From Hyphomicrobium sp. (lineage in GTDB: Bacteria > Pseudomonadota > Alphaproteobacteria > Rhizobiales > Hyphomicrobiaceae), in contig RXJH01000013.1 in assembly GCA_003987725.1 (NCBI GenBank), positions 213,945-277,944 on the forward strand: a DNA stretch of 64,000 bases, read 5' to 3'. The notes under the pieces were generated by a model that saw only the letters and a program-made list of their open reading frames with translations, ran no database searches and was not told the origin of the DNA. Below, one piece after another: positions 16,787 to 25,816 of the stretch; within the stretch, counting starts at the first letter, position 1, and the number at the start of each line of letters is the position of its first letter. The translations under genes were made by a program, and so were the position numbers.

Positions 16787-17335
16787 TCATTTGGTCGCCG
16801 CCGGAGATTGCGGGGGAGGTGAGGCTGTAGCCTCCGGCGGCGGGACGCCGGCCGAACCGACGATGACGATGGGTTCCCCTGGATGATATTCCGGAGTGAC
16901 GCGCAACTCATCGCGCCCCATTTCCAGCGTGATCCCCTGTGGCGAGAAGTGCAAAACCGGCCATGCGACGGCGATCTTGCGCGAGCCGACGCCAAGGAAA
17001 CCGCCGAAGTCGATCACCGCGGCGCGCACCTCGCCCGAATGCCCGACGAGGATATCGGTGACTTGCCCGAGCTTTTCGCCTGTTGTGCTTTTCACATCCT
17101 TTCCGAGCAAGCTCGAAACCGCGCTGTCGTCCACCACGATAGCCGGTGTCCCGGAGGGCGCGGGCTCCGCCGGAGCCGGCTTCGCCTGTGCATTGGCCGG
17201 CGGCGCGGCTTCCGGCTTGGCGGCAGGTTGTTGCGCTGGCGCAGCCGTGTCCGCCCTTGCGGCCTGGGGTCCGGCGCCCAGGGCCGCAGCAACCAGGACC
17301 AGCAGGCAGAAACCGGCCGTAAACCTCTTTCTCAT
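16787..17335 (-). CDS. Exported PRC-barrel domain protein
   Basis: A 182-aa protein with a signal peptide (MRKRFTAGFCLLVLVAAALG, cleaved probably near ARA). A low-complexity Ala/Pro linker (residues 30-70) is followed by a PRC barrel (SSLLGKDVKSTTGEKLGQVTD, continuing with VRAAVIDFGGFLGVGSRKIAV). PRC-barrel proteins with this leader are common periplasmic or surface proteins of Hyphomicrobiales and often stress-related, but a specific role is unknown. It is divergent from the FAH-family gene. Confidence 0.8.
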   Translation of the reverse strand: MRKRFTAGFCLLVLVAAALGAGPQAARADTAAPAQQPAAKPEAAPPANAQAKPAPAEPAPSGTPAIVVDDSAVSSLLGKDVKSTTGEKLGQVTDILVGHSGEVRAAVIDFGGFLGVGSRKIAVAWPVLHFSPQGITLEMGRDELRVTPEYHPGEPIVIVGSAGVPPPEATASPPPQSPAATK

Positions 17336-17540
17336 GGATCGTTCCCCAAGGCTGAAGGCCGAGACTTGGATACCTGCGCGGTCCGCATCGCGCGGCGAAC
17401 ACCCCGCAGGTGAATGTCAACCGGCCGGGAAGGCTCAAGTTCCGATGCCGCCCGTTAAGCCGTGCGATTGGCAGCCCCGGCGTTTTCTGCTTAGAAGCTC
17501 GCCCAAACCGTTCGACCGCTGCCTTTGGAGACACCTGTAG

Positions 17541-18389
17541 ATGAAACTTGTACGCTTTGGCGCCCCGGGTGCCGAAAGACCCGGCATCCTCGATAAGGAC
17601 GGCGCCATCCGCGATATCTCAGGAGTCATCCCGGATCTCGCGGGCGAACATCTGTCGCCCGTGGCACTGGCCCGGTTGCGCGGCCTCGATCTCGCGTCGC
17701 TTCCCAAGGCACCGGACGGCGTCCGTCTCGGCCCTCCCATCGCCGGCACGCACAACTTCATCGCCATCGGTCTCAACTACGCCGACCACGCGAAAGAGAC
17801 GGGACAGGAAATCCCGGCCGAGCCCATTCTCTTCAATAAGGCTTCGACGTCGATCTGCGGCCCCAACGACGACGTGATGTATCCGAGAAATTCCCGGCAT
17901 CTCGACTGGGAATGCGAGATCGCTTTCGTCATCGGCGCCCGGGCGCGCTACGTTGAGGCGAAAGACTGGGCGAACTACATCGCCGGCTACTGCATCTGCA
18001 ATGACGTGTCGGAACGCGTCTTCCAGAGCAAGCGTGCCGGTCAATGGGTGAAGGGCAAGTCGGGAGAGACGTTCGGGCCGATCGGTCCCTGGCTCGTCAC
18101 GCCGGACGAAGTGGCCGATCCCGATAACCTCGCCATGTCTCTGGACGTCAACGGCGTGCGCAAGCAGACCGGCTCGACGTCGACGATGATCTTCAAAATC
18201 CCCGAGCTTCTCGCCTACGTGACGCAATTCATGGTTCTGACACCCGGCGACATCATCACCACGGGCACGCCGCCCGGCGTCGGCACGGCGCGCAATCCGA
18301 AGGAATTCCTGAAGGCAGGCGACGTGATGGAGCTCAAGATCGAGGGCCTCGGAACGCAGCGCCAGAAGGTCGTCGAATTCAAGCTCTAA
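17541..18389 (+). CDS. Fumarylacetoacetate hydrolase family protein
   Basis: A 282-aa cytoplasmic enzyme that probably cleaves or decarboxylates a beta-diketo acid. The FAH fold signatures are present: GLNYADHAKETG, WECEIAFVIG (metal-binding acidic residues), CNDVSERVFQ, GKSGETFGPIGPW and TGTPPGVG. The N-terminal leader MKLVRFGAPGAERPGI is typical of the ureidoglycolate lyase/acylpyruvase-like clade. The real substrate is not known. Its stop lies two bases from the convergent stop of the large membrane protein gene. Confidence 0.85.
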   Translation: MKLVRFGAPGAERPGILDKDGAIRDISGVIPDLAGEHLSPVALARLRGLDLASLPKAPDGVRLGPPIAGTHNFIAIGLNYADHAKETGQEIPAEPILFNKASTSICGPNDDVMYPRNSRHLDWECEIAFVIGARARYVEAKDWANYIAGYCICNDVSERVFQSKRAGQWVKGKSGETFGPIGPWLVTPDEVADPDNLAMSLDVNGVRKQTGSTSTMIFKIPELLAYVTQFMVLTPGDIITTGTPPGVGTARNPKEFLKAGDVMELKIEGLGTQRQKVVEFKL

Positions 18390-18391
18390 GC

Positions 18392-21300
18392 TTAAGCGTC
18401 GCCGTCGTCTTCCGGAGGAGGCTGACCTAACGGCCTCCTCATGAGGTTCCGGAAATCCGCACCCGTCCTGACGGCGAGCTTTTGACGAATCTCGTCCCAT
18501 GAGCGCGGGTTGTCGAGGTCCAGCCGACCAAGCGCCTCTTGAACGTTTTTGAGCTGATCCTTCAGATCCTGTTCGCCGTGAGCGAGGCCTTCGTCTGGTT
18601 GCGCTGCCGTTTCCAGGTCGTCGATCAATGTGCTGATGAGGCCTGTTTCTGGGAACAGCAAATAAAGGGTGAGGTCTTCGTGGACGCGGTCGTCGACGCC
18701 ATCAAGCAGGCGTTGTTTCTGATCGTCGCCGCCGATTTCTCTACGGAGACGAGAAACAACGTCGTCCAGAAGACGTTCTTGGCCGGCTTGGAATTCACGC
18801 AGCAGGAAATCGAGGTTCTCGTTTTTCTTGCTATGTGCGTTGAGAGCTCTCCACGCTTCCAAGATTGCATCGCGCGATTGCGGGAGGCTCAAGCGCGTAT
18901 CAACGATGTCGGAGCGCAAATTTACCGCTTCAAGCATCGCTTCTCGATAGTAGGCGACAAGCTGTTGGCGCTCTTCTGGCGATAGTGGTTGGACCGGTGG
19001 CAGCGCTGGCCTTTCGGGCCGCCGCTCGATTTCCGGAGCATTTCCTCTCGGCAACGGCAGTTCGTGCTGCGCTTCCCTGAGGACACCCGCGTCCAGCGCC
19101 GGTCGATGCTGCACGCCTTCGTACCGCACGCGTTCGTAGTCATATGCTGAACTCTCGGGCGCTGTCGCCCGGATCGTGAGAAGCGTTTCGTAAAGCGCCG
19201 GGCGAATGTAGTAGCGATCGTCGATCTTGACGTCGGGTGCCACCGCCTTGACCGCCGAACCCGCGTTCATCACGCGCCGGACGACGCGCGAGTCGTAATC
19301 GTTGTGGATGTCCGTCAGCGTCACCATGGACGTGAAGCCTTCGGTTTCGCGGATCGGCTCGAGTGTGTTCAGCACGATCTCGGAATGCTCGCGCGGATGC
19401 GGCGCGAGTGCTGCGGAGACGAGTTGATCGAGGCGCGCCCGGTCCTTGGCGGTCGCATCGGTCTTGAACTGCTTGTCGCAAACGGAGGAGAGGTATTCGC
19501 GAAGCTCGCTGCGGACGCGGTAACGCTCCGGATTATGACTGACGTTCTCGACAGCGCCGATGTCCGCGCCGGCGGTCAGCACCATGCGGACGCGATCGGC
19601 TTGCGACCGCTCCATCGCGCTCAAATCCGCCAGTGCAGAAAACCCGTCCTGATTGGTGATCGGCCTGAGGGACGTTAGCGTCAGCCACGCTGTCTCATAG
19701 GGATGCGCACCGAGTGCGGCGTTGATCGTCGCCTCGAGCTGGGAGCCCGAGCGCGTCCGGAAACTCGGAATATCCGATAGAGGCGACCGCACGGCATTGG
19801 CGCCGAAGAGGCCCGACATGAAAATCAGCCCGTCGAGGCCGATCGCGATTGCGAGCGCGAGATACGCAAGCCGGTTCCCGTCCTGGAACGCATTGAGCGT
19901 CACGACGAAGCGGTGAGCCTTGTCATCGCGTGCAAGCTCGATGTGATTGATGTGCGTTCTGAGCGTGTCCGTGTCGGCGCTCGGGAGAGCGCTGTCGGCG
20001 AGACATCGCCGGGCAAACGCGAAGAGATCGTCCGTCGATTTGTTGGCGTTGAGTTTGTCGCCGCCCATACAGGTATTTTCAAAAACTTTCGTACCGGCCT
20101 GCAGCGCGAACAAGGTCGATGCGGCGTCGGCCGTCGTTTTCGGATCGCAGTCGATGCTCGAAACGAGAGCCTTCGTTTCAGGCGTCGCCTGCATGGCGTT
20201 GGTGATGTCTCCGCACATCCGCTGGACGGCGCCGAGATGTTCGACCGTCGGATCGGCCCGGAATTCGGATTTCGTCTGTTCGAAGAGCGGCAGAATGCGC
20301 GTCGGATCGATTTTGGGACCGGCATCGGTTTCGGCGCTGCTTTCGGTGAGCTTGATGCGCTGCTCAGCCGTTTCCGCTTCACCCTTGTACTTGGCGAGAT
20401 CGCCATCGAGCGTCGCCAGCTCGCGATCGACGGCCGAAAGCCGGGATTCGACTCCCGAGAGGCGCTTCTGCGCGTCCTTCATGCGCTCCTGGGCAATCTG
20501 CGCGGCGGCCTGAAGCTGGCCAAGCTCGTCCATCCGCTGACGGTAGAGCGGACCGCGTCCGGCCTTGCCGCTGCCTTCGACGCCCTTGTCCTCGGCCAAC
20601 GCTTCGACGCGCTTGGCATCGACATCGCGAAGCTTTGCGTCGTAATCGGCTTTCTTGGCCGCGTAGTCGGCAGCAAGCTCCGGCCGCTGCGCAGCGAAGT
20701 TCGACTTCTCATCCGTCAGCGAAGTCTTGCGATTGGCCAATCCAGCTTGCCCGGCCTGCGCTGAGGATATCCGCTCCTGCTGTTCCTTGACCGCGCGCCG
20801 GCGCTCTTCGATTTGATCGTTGATGAAGCGCTCGATCACGCCCTGCGATTGGGCGGCAGCTTTCGTGATGTTCTCGAGCTGGCCTTCGTAGCCCTTCCAC
20901 GCACCCGTCGTGAACAGCTCTTCGGCAAGGCTCGCGCGGCGCGCCGCGATCGCCTGCTCGATGTCGGTAATGATGCCGGAGACTTGGTTCTGCGCGCGCA
21001 GCTCCGCCGCCCGCACGCGCTCCGACGGCGGAAAGATCGCGGTAAAGAAGCTGTCGAACGAGAAGAAGACGCTCGTCGCCATGCAGGCGAGGAACATCAC
21101 CCATAGCATCGAATTCCGGATGACGACGCGGACGACCTGCACGTAGGGCCGCACCAGATCGCTCGCGGCATAGAGTGCGAAAAGCGCGAACAGGAGGAGG
21201 CCCGCACCGAACATCAGGAGCTTGTCGCTGGTGGCCGACCAGTTGATGTCCTCGACGCCGCCACGGTTCCCGCCCGTCGGCCCCGACCACTGCAGGAAGA

Positions 21301-21736
21301 GAACAAAACCCGTGATGAAGAGCAGGAGGCCGATGAACGAGCCGATCCACGGCTGCGCGGCAGCGCTGACCAGAGAGGATTGTCCCGGCCGTGCGCGCGA
21401 GTTCATTCCTGTGGCAAAGCTCTCGCCGATCAGCCACGCGACGATCAGCATGATGCCTTGAATGCCGAACGTCACCATGCCGGAGAGCAGGGGTTCCCCG
21501 GTGAAATTGTACATTCCTTCCCATGTCCGCCAACCGGCGGCAGCCGATAGTACGATGCCGGTCGCGCCGAGCAGCGCCAGCCGCCAGTTCGAGAAAACGG
21601 TCTCTTCGATGGCGGTGCGGATGCGCCGGGCAACCCGGGTGCGAAGGAGGAGCGCGATGGTGCATGCCAGGAAAACGGCGATGCCGAACGGCCGGGCGTT
21701 CTCCGCCAGCCAGTCGATCAGAAACTTCACATCCAT
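18392..21736 (-). CDS. Large membrane protein with coiled coil and duplicated cytoplasmic domain (1114 aa)
   Basis: The family is not recognised. Six hydrophobic segments (about residues 17-32, 50-68, 86-105, 130-150, 172-192, 210-228) are followed by a long loop, a seventh helix (623-645) and a 470-residue C-terminal part. The positive-inside rule places loop 229-622 in the periplasm. It holds a coiled coil (about 245-465) and four cysteines (508, 530, 556, 578) that could form two disulfides. The cytoplasmic part contains two copies of an 83-residue unit (about 671-752 and 773-855) sharing AAL..HP, LxPI...GF and a terminal YxxR..L.E.L pattern. This suggests an envelope-spanning scaffold or sensor. 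Nothing nearby hints at its job. Confidence 0.8.
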   Translation of the reverse strand: MDVKFLIDWLAENARPFGIAVFLACTIALLLRTRVARRIRTAIEETVFSNWRLALLGATGIVLSAAAGWRTWEGMYNFTGEPLLSGMVTFGIQGIMLIVAWLIGESFATGMNSRARPGQSSLVSAAAQPWIGSFIGLLLFITGFVLFLQWSGPTGGNRGGVEDINWSATSDKLLMFGAGLLLFALFALYAASDLVRPYVQVVRVVIRNSMLWVMFLACMATSVFFSFDSFFTAIFPPSERVRAAELRAQNQVSGIITDIEQAIAARRASLAEELFTTGAWKGYEGQLENITKAAAQSQGVIERFINDQIEERRRAVKEQQERISSAQAGQAGLANRKTSLTDEKSNFAAQRPELAADYAAKKADYDAKLRDVDAKRVEALAEDKGVEGSGKAGRGPLYRQRMDELGQLQAAAQIAQERMKDAQKRLSGVESRLSAVDRELATLDGDLAKYKGEAETAEQRIKLTESSAETDAGPKIDPTRILPLFEQTKSEFRADPTVEHLGAVQRMCGDITNAMQATPETKALVSSIDCDPKTTADAASTLFALQAGTKVFENTCMGGDKLNANKSTDDLFAFARRCLADSALPSADTDTLRTHINHIELARDDKAHRFVVTLNAFQDGNRLAYLALAIAIGLDGLIFMSGLFGANAVRSPLSDIPSFRTRSGSQLEATINAALGAHPYETAWLTLTSLRPITNQDGFSALADLSAMERSQADRVRMVLTAGADIGAVENVSHNPERYRVRSELREYLSSVCDKQFKTDATAKDRARLDQLVSAALAPHPREHSEIVLNTLEPIRETEGFTSMVTLTDIHNDYDSRVVRRVMNAGSAVKAVAPDVKIDDRYYIRPALYETLLTIRATAPESSAYDYERVRYEGVQHRPALDAGVLREAQHELPLPRGNAPEIERRPERPALPPVQPLSPEERQQLVAYYREAMLEAVNLRSDIVDTRLSLPQSRDAILEAWRALNAHSKKNENLDFLLREFQAGQERLLDDVVSRLRREIGGDDQKQRLLDGVDDRVHEDLTLYLLFPETGLISTLIDDLETAAQPDEGLAHGEQDLKDQLKNVQEALGRLDLDNPRSWDEIRQKLAVRTGADFRNLMRRPLGQPPPEDDGDA

Positions 21737-22043
21737 GCTGAAATCGGTCCCAGCCTAGTGTTCCTGGCGAATCGCCCGCTGCGTCGCTTAATAATTGCGC
21801 GGCCGAGCCGGCCAATTGGCGGCAACATTAAGACGAAATGTGCTCATCGCATGAACTTCTCTTTAGAATTCGGAAGTTGGATCGTTAACGGCGGAGGGTC
21901 AAGCGGATAGCTGCGCCGCACAAAAAGCGCAGCGCCGCCTTGAACTGAATGGCGGGTAATCACGACATGTTATATTGTCCGGCCGCCTGAGAGTTCAAAG
22001 CGCCGAGCGTTCCAAGGGCGTCAGGTCGGGCTAGGGGACTGTC
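21737..22043. other. Intergenic region (307 bp) between the large membrane protein and zur
   Basis: A divergent promoter region with no credible ORF. Near zur, ATGTTATATTGT at 21967-21978 resembles one half of a Zur-type TGTTATA...TATAACA site, but the other arm is poor. Otherwise nothing recognised. Confidence 0.35.
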
Positions 22044-22535
22044 ATGGTAACAACAGCAGCCGAAGAGCAACGCGCCCGCGAACGGGTCAAAACCTCAGTA
22101 GAGCAGGCGACAGCCATCTTCGCGGAAAAGAACATCAGGTTCACTGACCTCCGCCGCAAAGTGTTCGAGGAGATTGCATCCACGCTCGCGAGCGTCGGAG
22201 CCTATGAAGTCCTCGATCGTCTCGCCAAGAAAGGCACGAGGCTCGCGCCGATTTCGGTCTACCGAGCTTTGGACGCGCTTCTGGAAGCAGGTGTCGTCCA
22301 TCGGCTCGAAAGCAAGAACGCCTATTTCGCCTGCCGCCGTTTGCACCAGCCAAGAACCGGCCGCCGTCCAATGTTCTTGAGCTGCGAGAAATGCGGTGTC
22401 GTGCAGGAAGTCGATGGCGACGATATCTTCCGTGCGATCGACACTGCTGCGGAAAGCACGAATTTTGAACCCCGCGTACGCTTTGTCGAAGTCTCTGGAA
22501 CGTGTCAGGACTGCGCGGCGCGCCGCAAGGCATAG
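22044..22535 (+). CDS. zur: Zinc uptake regulator (Fur family)
   Basis: Represses zinc import when zinc is plentiful. The 163-aa protein has the Fur-family winged helix (FTDLRRKVFEEIASTLASVGAYEVLDRL; PISVYRALDALLEAGVVHRLESKNAYFAC). It also has the two CxxC pairs of the structural zinc site (LSCEKCGVV and GTCQDCAAR). Identity as Zur rather than Fur or Irr rests on the downstream znuC-znuB genes. A GGGGA site precedes the ATG. The usual histidine-rich stretch before the first CxxC is reduced to RRLHQPRTGRRP. It probably autoregulates, but only half a possible box is seen upstream. Confidence 0.88.
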   Translation: MVTTAAEEQRARERVKTSVEQATAIFAEKNIRFTDLRRKVFEEIASTLASVGAYEVLDRLAKKGTRLAPISVYRALDALLEAGVVHRLESKNAYFACRRLHQPRTGRRPMFLSCEKCGVVQEVDGDDIFRAIDTAAESTNFEPRVRFVEVSGTCQDCAARRKA

Positions 22536-22573
22536 GCAAGATCAGCCGGGCCTTCGGGCATGGAGAAACGCGT

Positions 22574-23476
22574 TTGTCACCCCGTGATGCACCAGGTATG
22601 CCGTCGCCGAACGGCAATGGTTCGTGTAACACCGCAGCTGTTCCGTGCAGCTGTGGTCACAACCACGGGCACCAGCCCTTTGCCGGGCAACCGGCAACCG
22701 CACCCGATCCCGATGCGCTGATTTCTGCGCGCGGGCTGTCGATGTGGCGCGGCAGCCGCGAGGTGCTGACAGACATCAATCTCGACGTGAAGCGCGGCGA
22801 GATCGTCACGCTGATCGGGCCGAACGGCGCCGGCAAGACGACACTCGTGCGCCTTCTGCTCGGTATCGAGCAACCCGACGCTGGACGCGTGGTAAAACCG
22901 GCATCGACGCGCATCGGCTACGTCCCTCAACGTTTCGAAGTCGATTCAGCGATCCCGATGACTGTCGGCTCCTTCCTCACCCTCGGTGAGCATGCAACTC
23001 TAAAAGACATCAGGGCTGCGCTCGAAGAAACCGGTGCCGCGAAGACGATCAGTCAGCAGTTGTCGAAATTGTCCGGCGGCGAAACCCAGCGGGTCTTGAT
23101 CGCCCGCGCACTTCTCCGTAAGCCGAACCTTCTCATCCTTGATGAACCCGCGAGCGGCGTCGATTTTACCGGCGAGGCCGACCTCTACGATCTGATTGAC
23201 CGCCTGCGGGCCAAACATAACCTCGGTGTCCTTCTGGTGTCGCACGATCTCCATGTCGTCATGGCGCGCAGCGATCGCGTGATTTGCGTCAACGGCCACG
23301 TCTGCTGCTCCGGCAAACCGGAGGACGTGTCTCAGCACGCTGCCTATGCGCGCATCTTCGGACCGCAAGCCGCCTCTGCCTTGGGCGTCTACCGCCATCA
23401 TCACGATCATCGGCACGATCTGGCGGGCGAACCGAAACCTCTAGCGGACGTGCCGCCTCAAGGGCGAGGCTCCTGA
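22574..23476 (+). CDS. znuC: Zinc ABC transporter ATP-binding protein
   Basis: Powers zinc import through ZnuB. Walker A is GPNGAGKTT, the signature is LSGGETQRV, Walker B is LLILDEPASG, and the switch histidine is in LLVSHDLH. The start is uncertain. TTG at 22574 has GGAG 8 nt upstream; ATG at 22598 has none. Either start leaves an N-terminal extension before the ABC domain holding a Cys/His cluster (Cys18, Cys25, Cys27, His29, His31, His33). The C-terminus carries HHHDHRHD. Both look like zinc-binding tails. It follows zur by about 40 bp and is contiguous with znuB. Confidence 0.88.
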   Translation: MSPRDAPGMPSPNGNGSCNTAAVPCSCGHNHGHQPFAGQPATAPDPDALISARGLSMWRGSREVLTDINLDVKRGEIVTLIGPNGAGKTTLVRLLLGIEQPDAGRVVKPASTRIGYVPQRFEVDSAIPMTVGSFLTLGEHATLKDIRAALEETGAAKTISQQLSKLSGGETQRVLIARALLRKPNLLILDEPASGVDFTGEADLYDLIDRLRAKHNLGVLLVSHDLHVVMARSDRVICVNGHVCCSGKPEDVSQHAAYARIFGPQAASALGVYRHHHDHRHDLAGEPKPLADVPPQGRGS

Positions 23477-24280
23477 GTGCTTGAGTGGCCCGAGCCGTTC
23501 GTCTGGCGCGCCTTGTTCGCCGCGCTCGGACTGGCAATCATCGCGGCGCCTTTGGGGTGCATTGTCGTCTGGAGACGGATGTCCTACGTCGGCGAGACGC
23601 TGTCGCAGGCTGGCCTTTTGGGCGTTGCGCTTGGCCTCGCCGCGAATGTCGATCTGACGCTGGCGGTCATTCTTGCGGCCATCGCCGCTGCCGGCGTTCT
23701 GACGCTTCTCTCGCGCCAGCAAATGGTGCCGCTCGATTCCGCGCTCGGCCTCATGCACCACGCGACGCTGGCTCTCGGTATCGCAGCGATCGCGCTCGTG
23801 AAGGGCCCCGCGATCGATCTGATGAGCTATCTCTTTGGTGACGTCTTTGCCGTCACACAAAACGATCTCTACTGGATCTACGGCGGCGGCGCGGTCGTCG
23901 TCGCCATCACCCTTTATCTGTGGCAACCCCTCGTGCGCCTCTCATTGCACGAGGATCTGGCGACCGCCGAGGGCATCAACCCGCGACTGCCCCGGGCGGC
24001 ATTCGACCTTCTACTGGCGGTTGTCATTGCGGTCGCCATGAAGATCGTCGGCATTTTGCTCGTGATGGCATTTCTTGTGGTACCAGCCGTTGCCGCTCGG
24101 CCACTATCCGATACTCCTGAGAGAATGGCAGCCCTGGCCGCTGTGCTGGCCATTTTGGGCGTCATCCTCGGTCTCTGGCTGTCGCTTTGGAGCGACGCGC
24201 CTGGCGGCCCCAGCATCGTCATAGCGCTGTGCACAATCGCGTCCATATCGCTTCTGGCGGGAAGCCGCATACGGCGCTAG
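23477..24280 (+). CDS. znuB: Zinc ABC transporter permease
   Basis: A 267-aa inner-membrane permease of the ABC-3 family, with about eight helices. The EAA-like region is seen around SYVGETLSQAGLLGVALG, followed by the characteristic SYLFGDVFAV and the late segment GILLVMAFLVVPAVAARPLSD. The GTG start follows the znuC stop with no gap, so translation is coupled. The periplasmic zinc-binding ZnuA is not in this window, so it must be encoded elsewhere. Confidence 0.88.
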   Translation: MLEWPEPFVWRALFAALGLAIIAAPLGCIVVWRRMSYVGETLSQAGLLGVALGLAANVDLTLAVILAAIAAAGVLTLLSRQQMVPLDSALGLMHHATLALGIAAIALVKGPAIDLMSYLFGDVFAVTQNDLYWIYGGGAVVVAITLYLWQPLVRLSLHEDLATAEGINPRLPRAAFDLLLAVVIAVAMKIVGILLVMAFLVVPAVAARPLSDTPERMAALAAVLAILGVILGLWLSLWSDAPGGPSIVIALCTIASISLLAGSRIRR

Positions 24281-24313
24281 AAGAAGCCCACAGGGTTTGG
24301 AAAGGCCACCACG

Positions 24314-25579
24314 ATGTCGCACGGCGGCAGCATCACGATGAAAGCCCGGCACGAGACCGTCGCTGTCAACGTCGGCAGCGTAAAGGTCGGCGGCGGCGCC
24401 CCGGTCGTCGTCCAGTCGATGACCAACACCGATACGGCGGATATCGCCGCGACGGTGAAACAGGTGGCAGACTTGGCGCGAGCCGGCTCGGAGCTTGTTC
24501 GCATCACTGTCGATCGCGATGAAGCCGCCAAAGCCGTTCCGCATATTCGCGACCAGTTGCGCCAACGCGGCGTCACCGTCCCTCTGATCGGCGATTTCCA
24601 TTACATCGGCCACAAGCTTCTGGGCGATAACCCGGCCTGCGCCGAGGCACTCGACAAGTACCGCATCAATCCCGGCAACGTCGGTTTCAAGGATAAGAAG
24701 GACCGGCAGTTCGGCGCCATCATCGAAACGGCGCTGAAGCACGGCAAGCCCGTCCGCATCGGCGTCAACTGGGGCTCGCTCGACGCCGAGCTGCTGACGC
24801 ATCTGATGGACGAGAACGCCAGTTCAGCGTCCCCGAAATCGGCCCGTAGCGTCATGCACGAGGCGATGGTGCAGTCGGCTCTGCTCTCCGCCGAACGTGC
24901 GGAGGAAATGGGCCTCGGGCGCGACAAGATCATCGTGTCGGGCAAGGTGTCGTCCGTACAGGATCTGCTCGCCGTCTATGCGATGCTTGCCGATCGCAGC
25001 CGCTACGCGCTTCACCTCGGCCTGACCGAAGCGGGCATGGGCTCGAAAGGCATCGTCGCCTCGTCGGCGGCGCTGGGCATACTTCTGCAGCAGGGCATCG
25101 GCGACACGATCCGCTATTCGTTGACACCGGAGCCGGGCGGCGATCGCGCGCAGGAAGTTCGGGCGGCGCAGGAACTGTTGCAGACGATGGGTCTTCGGTC
25201 CTTCGTGCCGGTCGTTGCCGCATGTCCCGGATGTGGACGTACGACGTCCACCGTCTTCCAGGAACTCGCTCGCGACATCCAGGATATGATCCGCGATCGC
25301 ATGCCGGATTGGAAAACGCAGTATCCCGGCGTCGAGACGCTCAACTTCGCCGTTATGGGCTGCATCGTGAACGGCCCGGGTGAAAGCAAACATGCCGATG
25401 TCGGCATCTCGCTTCCGGGCACTGGCGAATCCCCCGCCGCACCTGTTTTCATCGATGGCAAAAAGGCGATGACGCTCCGCGGACCGAATATCGCAGGTGA
25501 TTTCAAAGCGATCGTCGAGGATTACATCCAGCGCCGTTTCGGAGTTGCGGAAATTGCTGGCGGCGCCGCCGCTGAGTAG
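24314..25579 (+). CDS. ispG: 4-hydroxy-3-methylbut-2-enyl diphosphate synthase
   Basis: An iron-sulfur enzyme of the MEP isoprenoid pathway that converts MEcPP to HMBPP. The 421-aa length fits bacterial GcpE. The N-terminal TIM-barrel signature [17 protein letters not shown] is present. The [4Fe-4S] ligands are the cysteine pair in [14 protein letters not shown] and the single cysteine in [11 protein letters not shown]. The ATG at 24314 is used; an in-frame ATG at 24338 is possible. It follows znuB closely (about 33 bp) and may be co-transcribed with the zinc genes. Confidence 0.95.
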   Translation: MSHGGSITMKARHETVAVNVGSVKVGGGAPVVVQSMTNTDTADIAATVKQVADLARAGSELVRITVDRDEAAKAVPHIRDQLRQRGVTVPLIGDFHYIGHKLLGDNPACAEALDKYRINPGNVGFKDKKDRQFGAIIETALKHGKPVRIGVNWGSLDAELLTHLMDENASSASPKSARSVMHEAMVQSALLSAERAEEMGLGRDKIIVSGKVSSVQDLLAVYAMLADRSRYALHLGLTEAGMGSKGIVASSAALGILLQQGIGDTIRYSLTPEPGGDRAQEVRAAQELLQTMGLRSFVPVVAACPGCGRTTSTVFQELARDIQDMIRDRMPDWKTQYPGVETLNFAVMGCIVNGPGESKHADVGISLPGTGESPAAPVFIDGKKAMTLRGPNIAGDFKAIVEDYIQRRFGVAEIAGGAAAE

Positions 25580-25816
25580 CGGGCAATCCACGCTAACCAA
25601 GAAATCGTCCGTTATTTCTAGGCGCTAGCCGAACGGCAGGTATTTCGCCGCACTTTGCGACAATGGTGAACTCGCGTCCCGCTTCCCGGATGATGTATCG
25701 AGGAGGCCGACGCGCGCCACTTCGATAGTTACCACCATCTCCGAATGGACCCCCTTGCGCCTTGCGCAGTTTGCTAAAGAACGTGTGACCCAGCCTCGAC
25801 GAAGGAATTCCGAATA

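Noticed and set aside
21967-21978. Zur box upstream of zur
   Set aside because: Only one arm (TGTTATA) is convincing and the inverted partner is poor, so it was not listed as a site.
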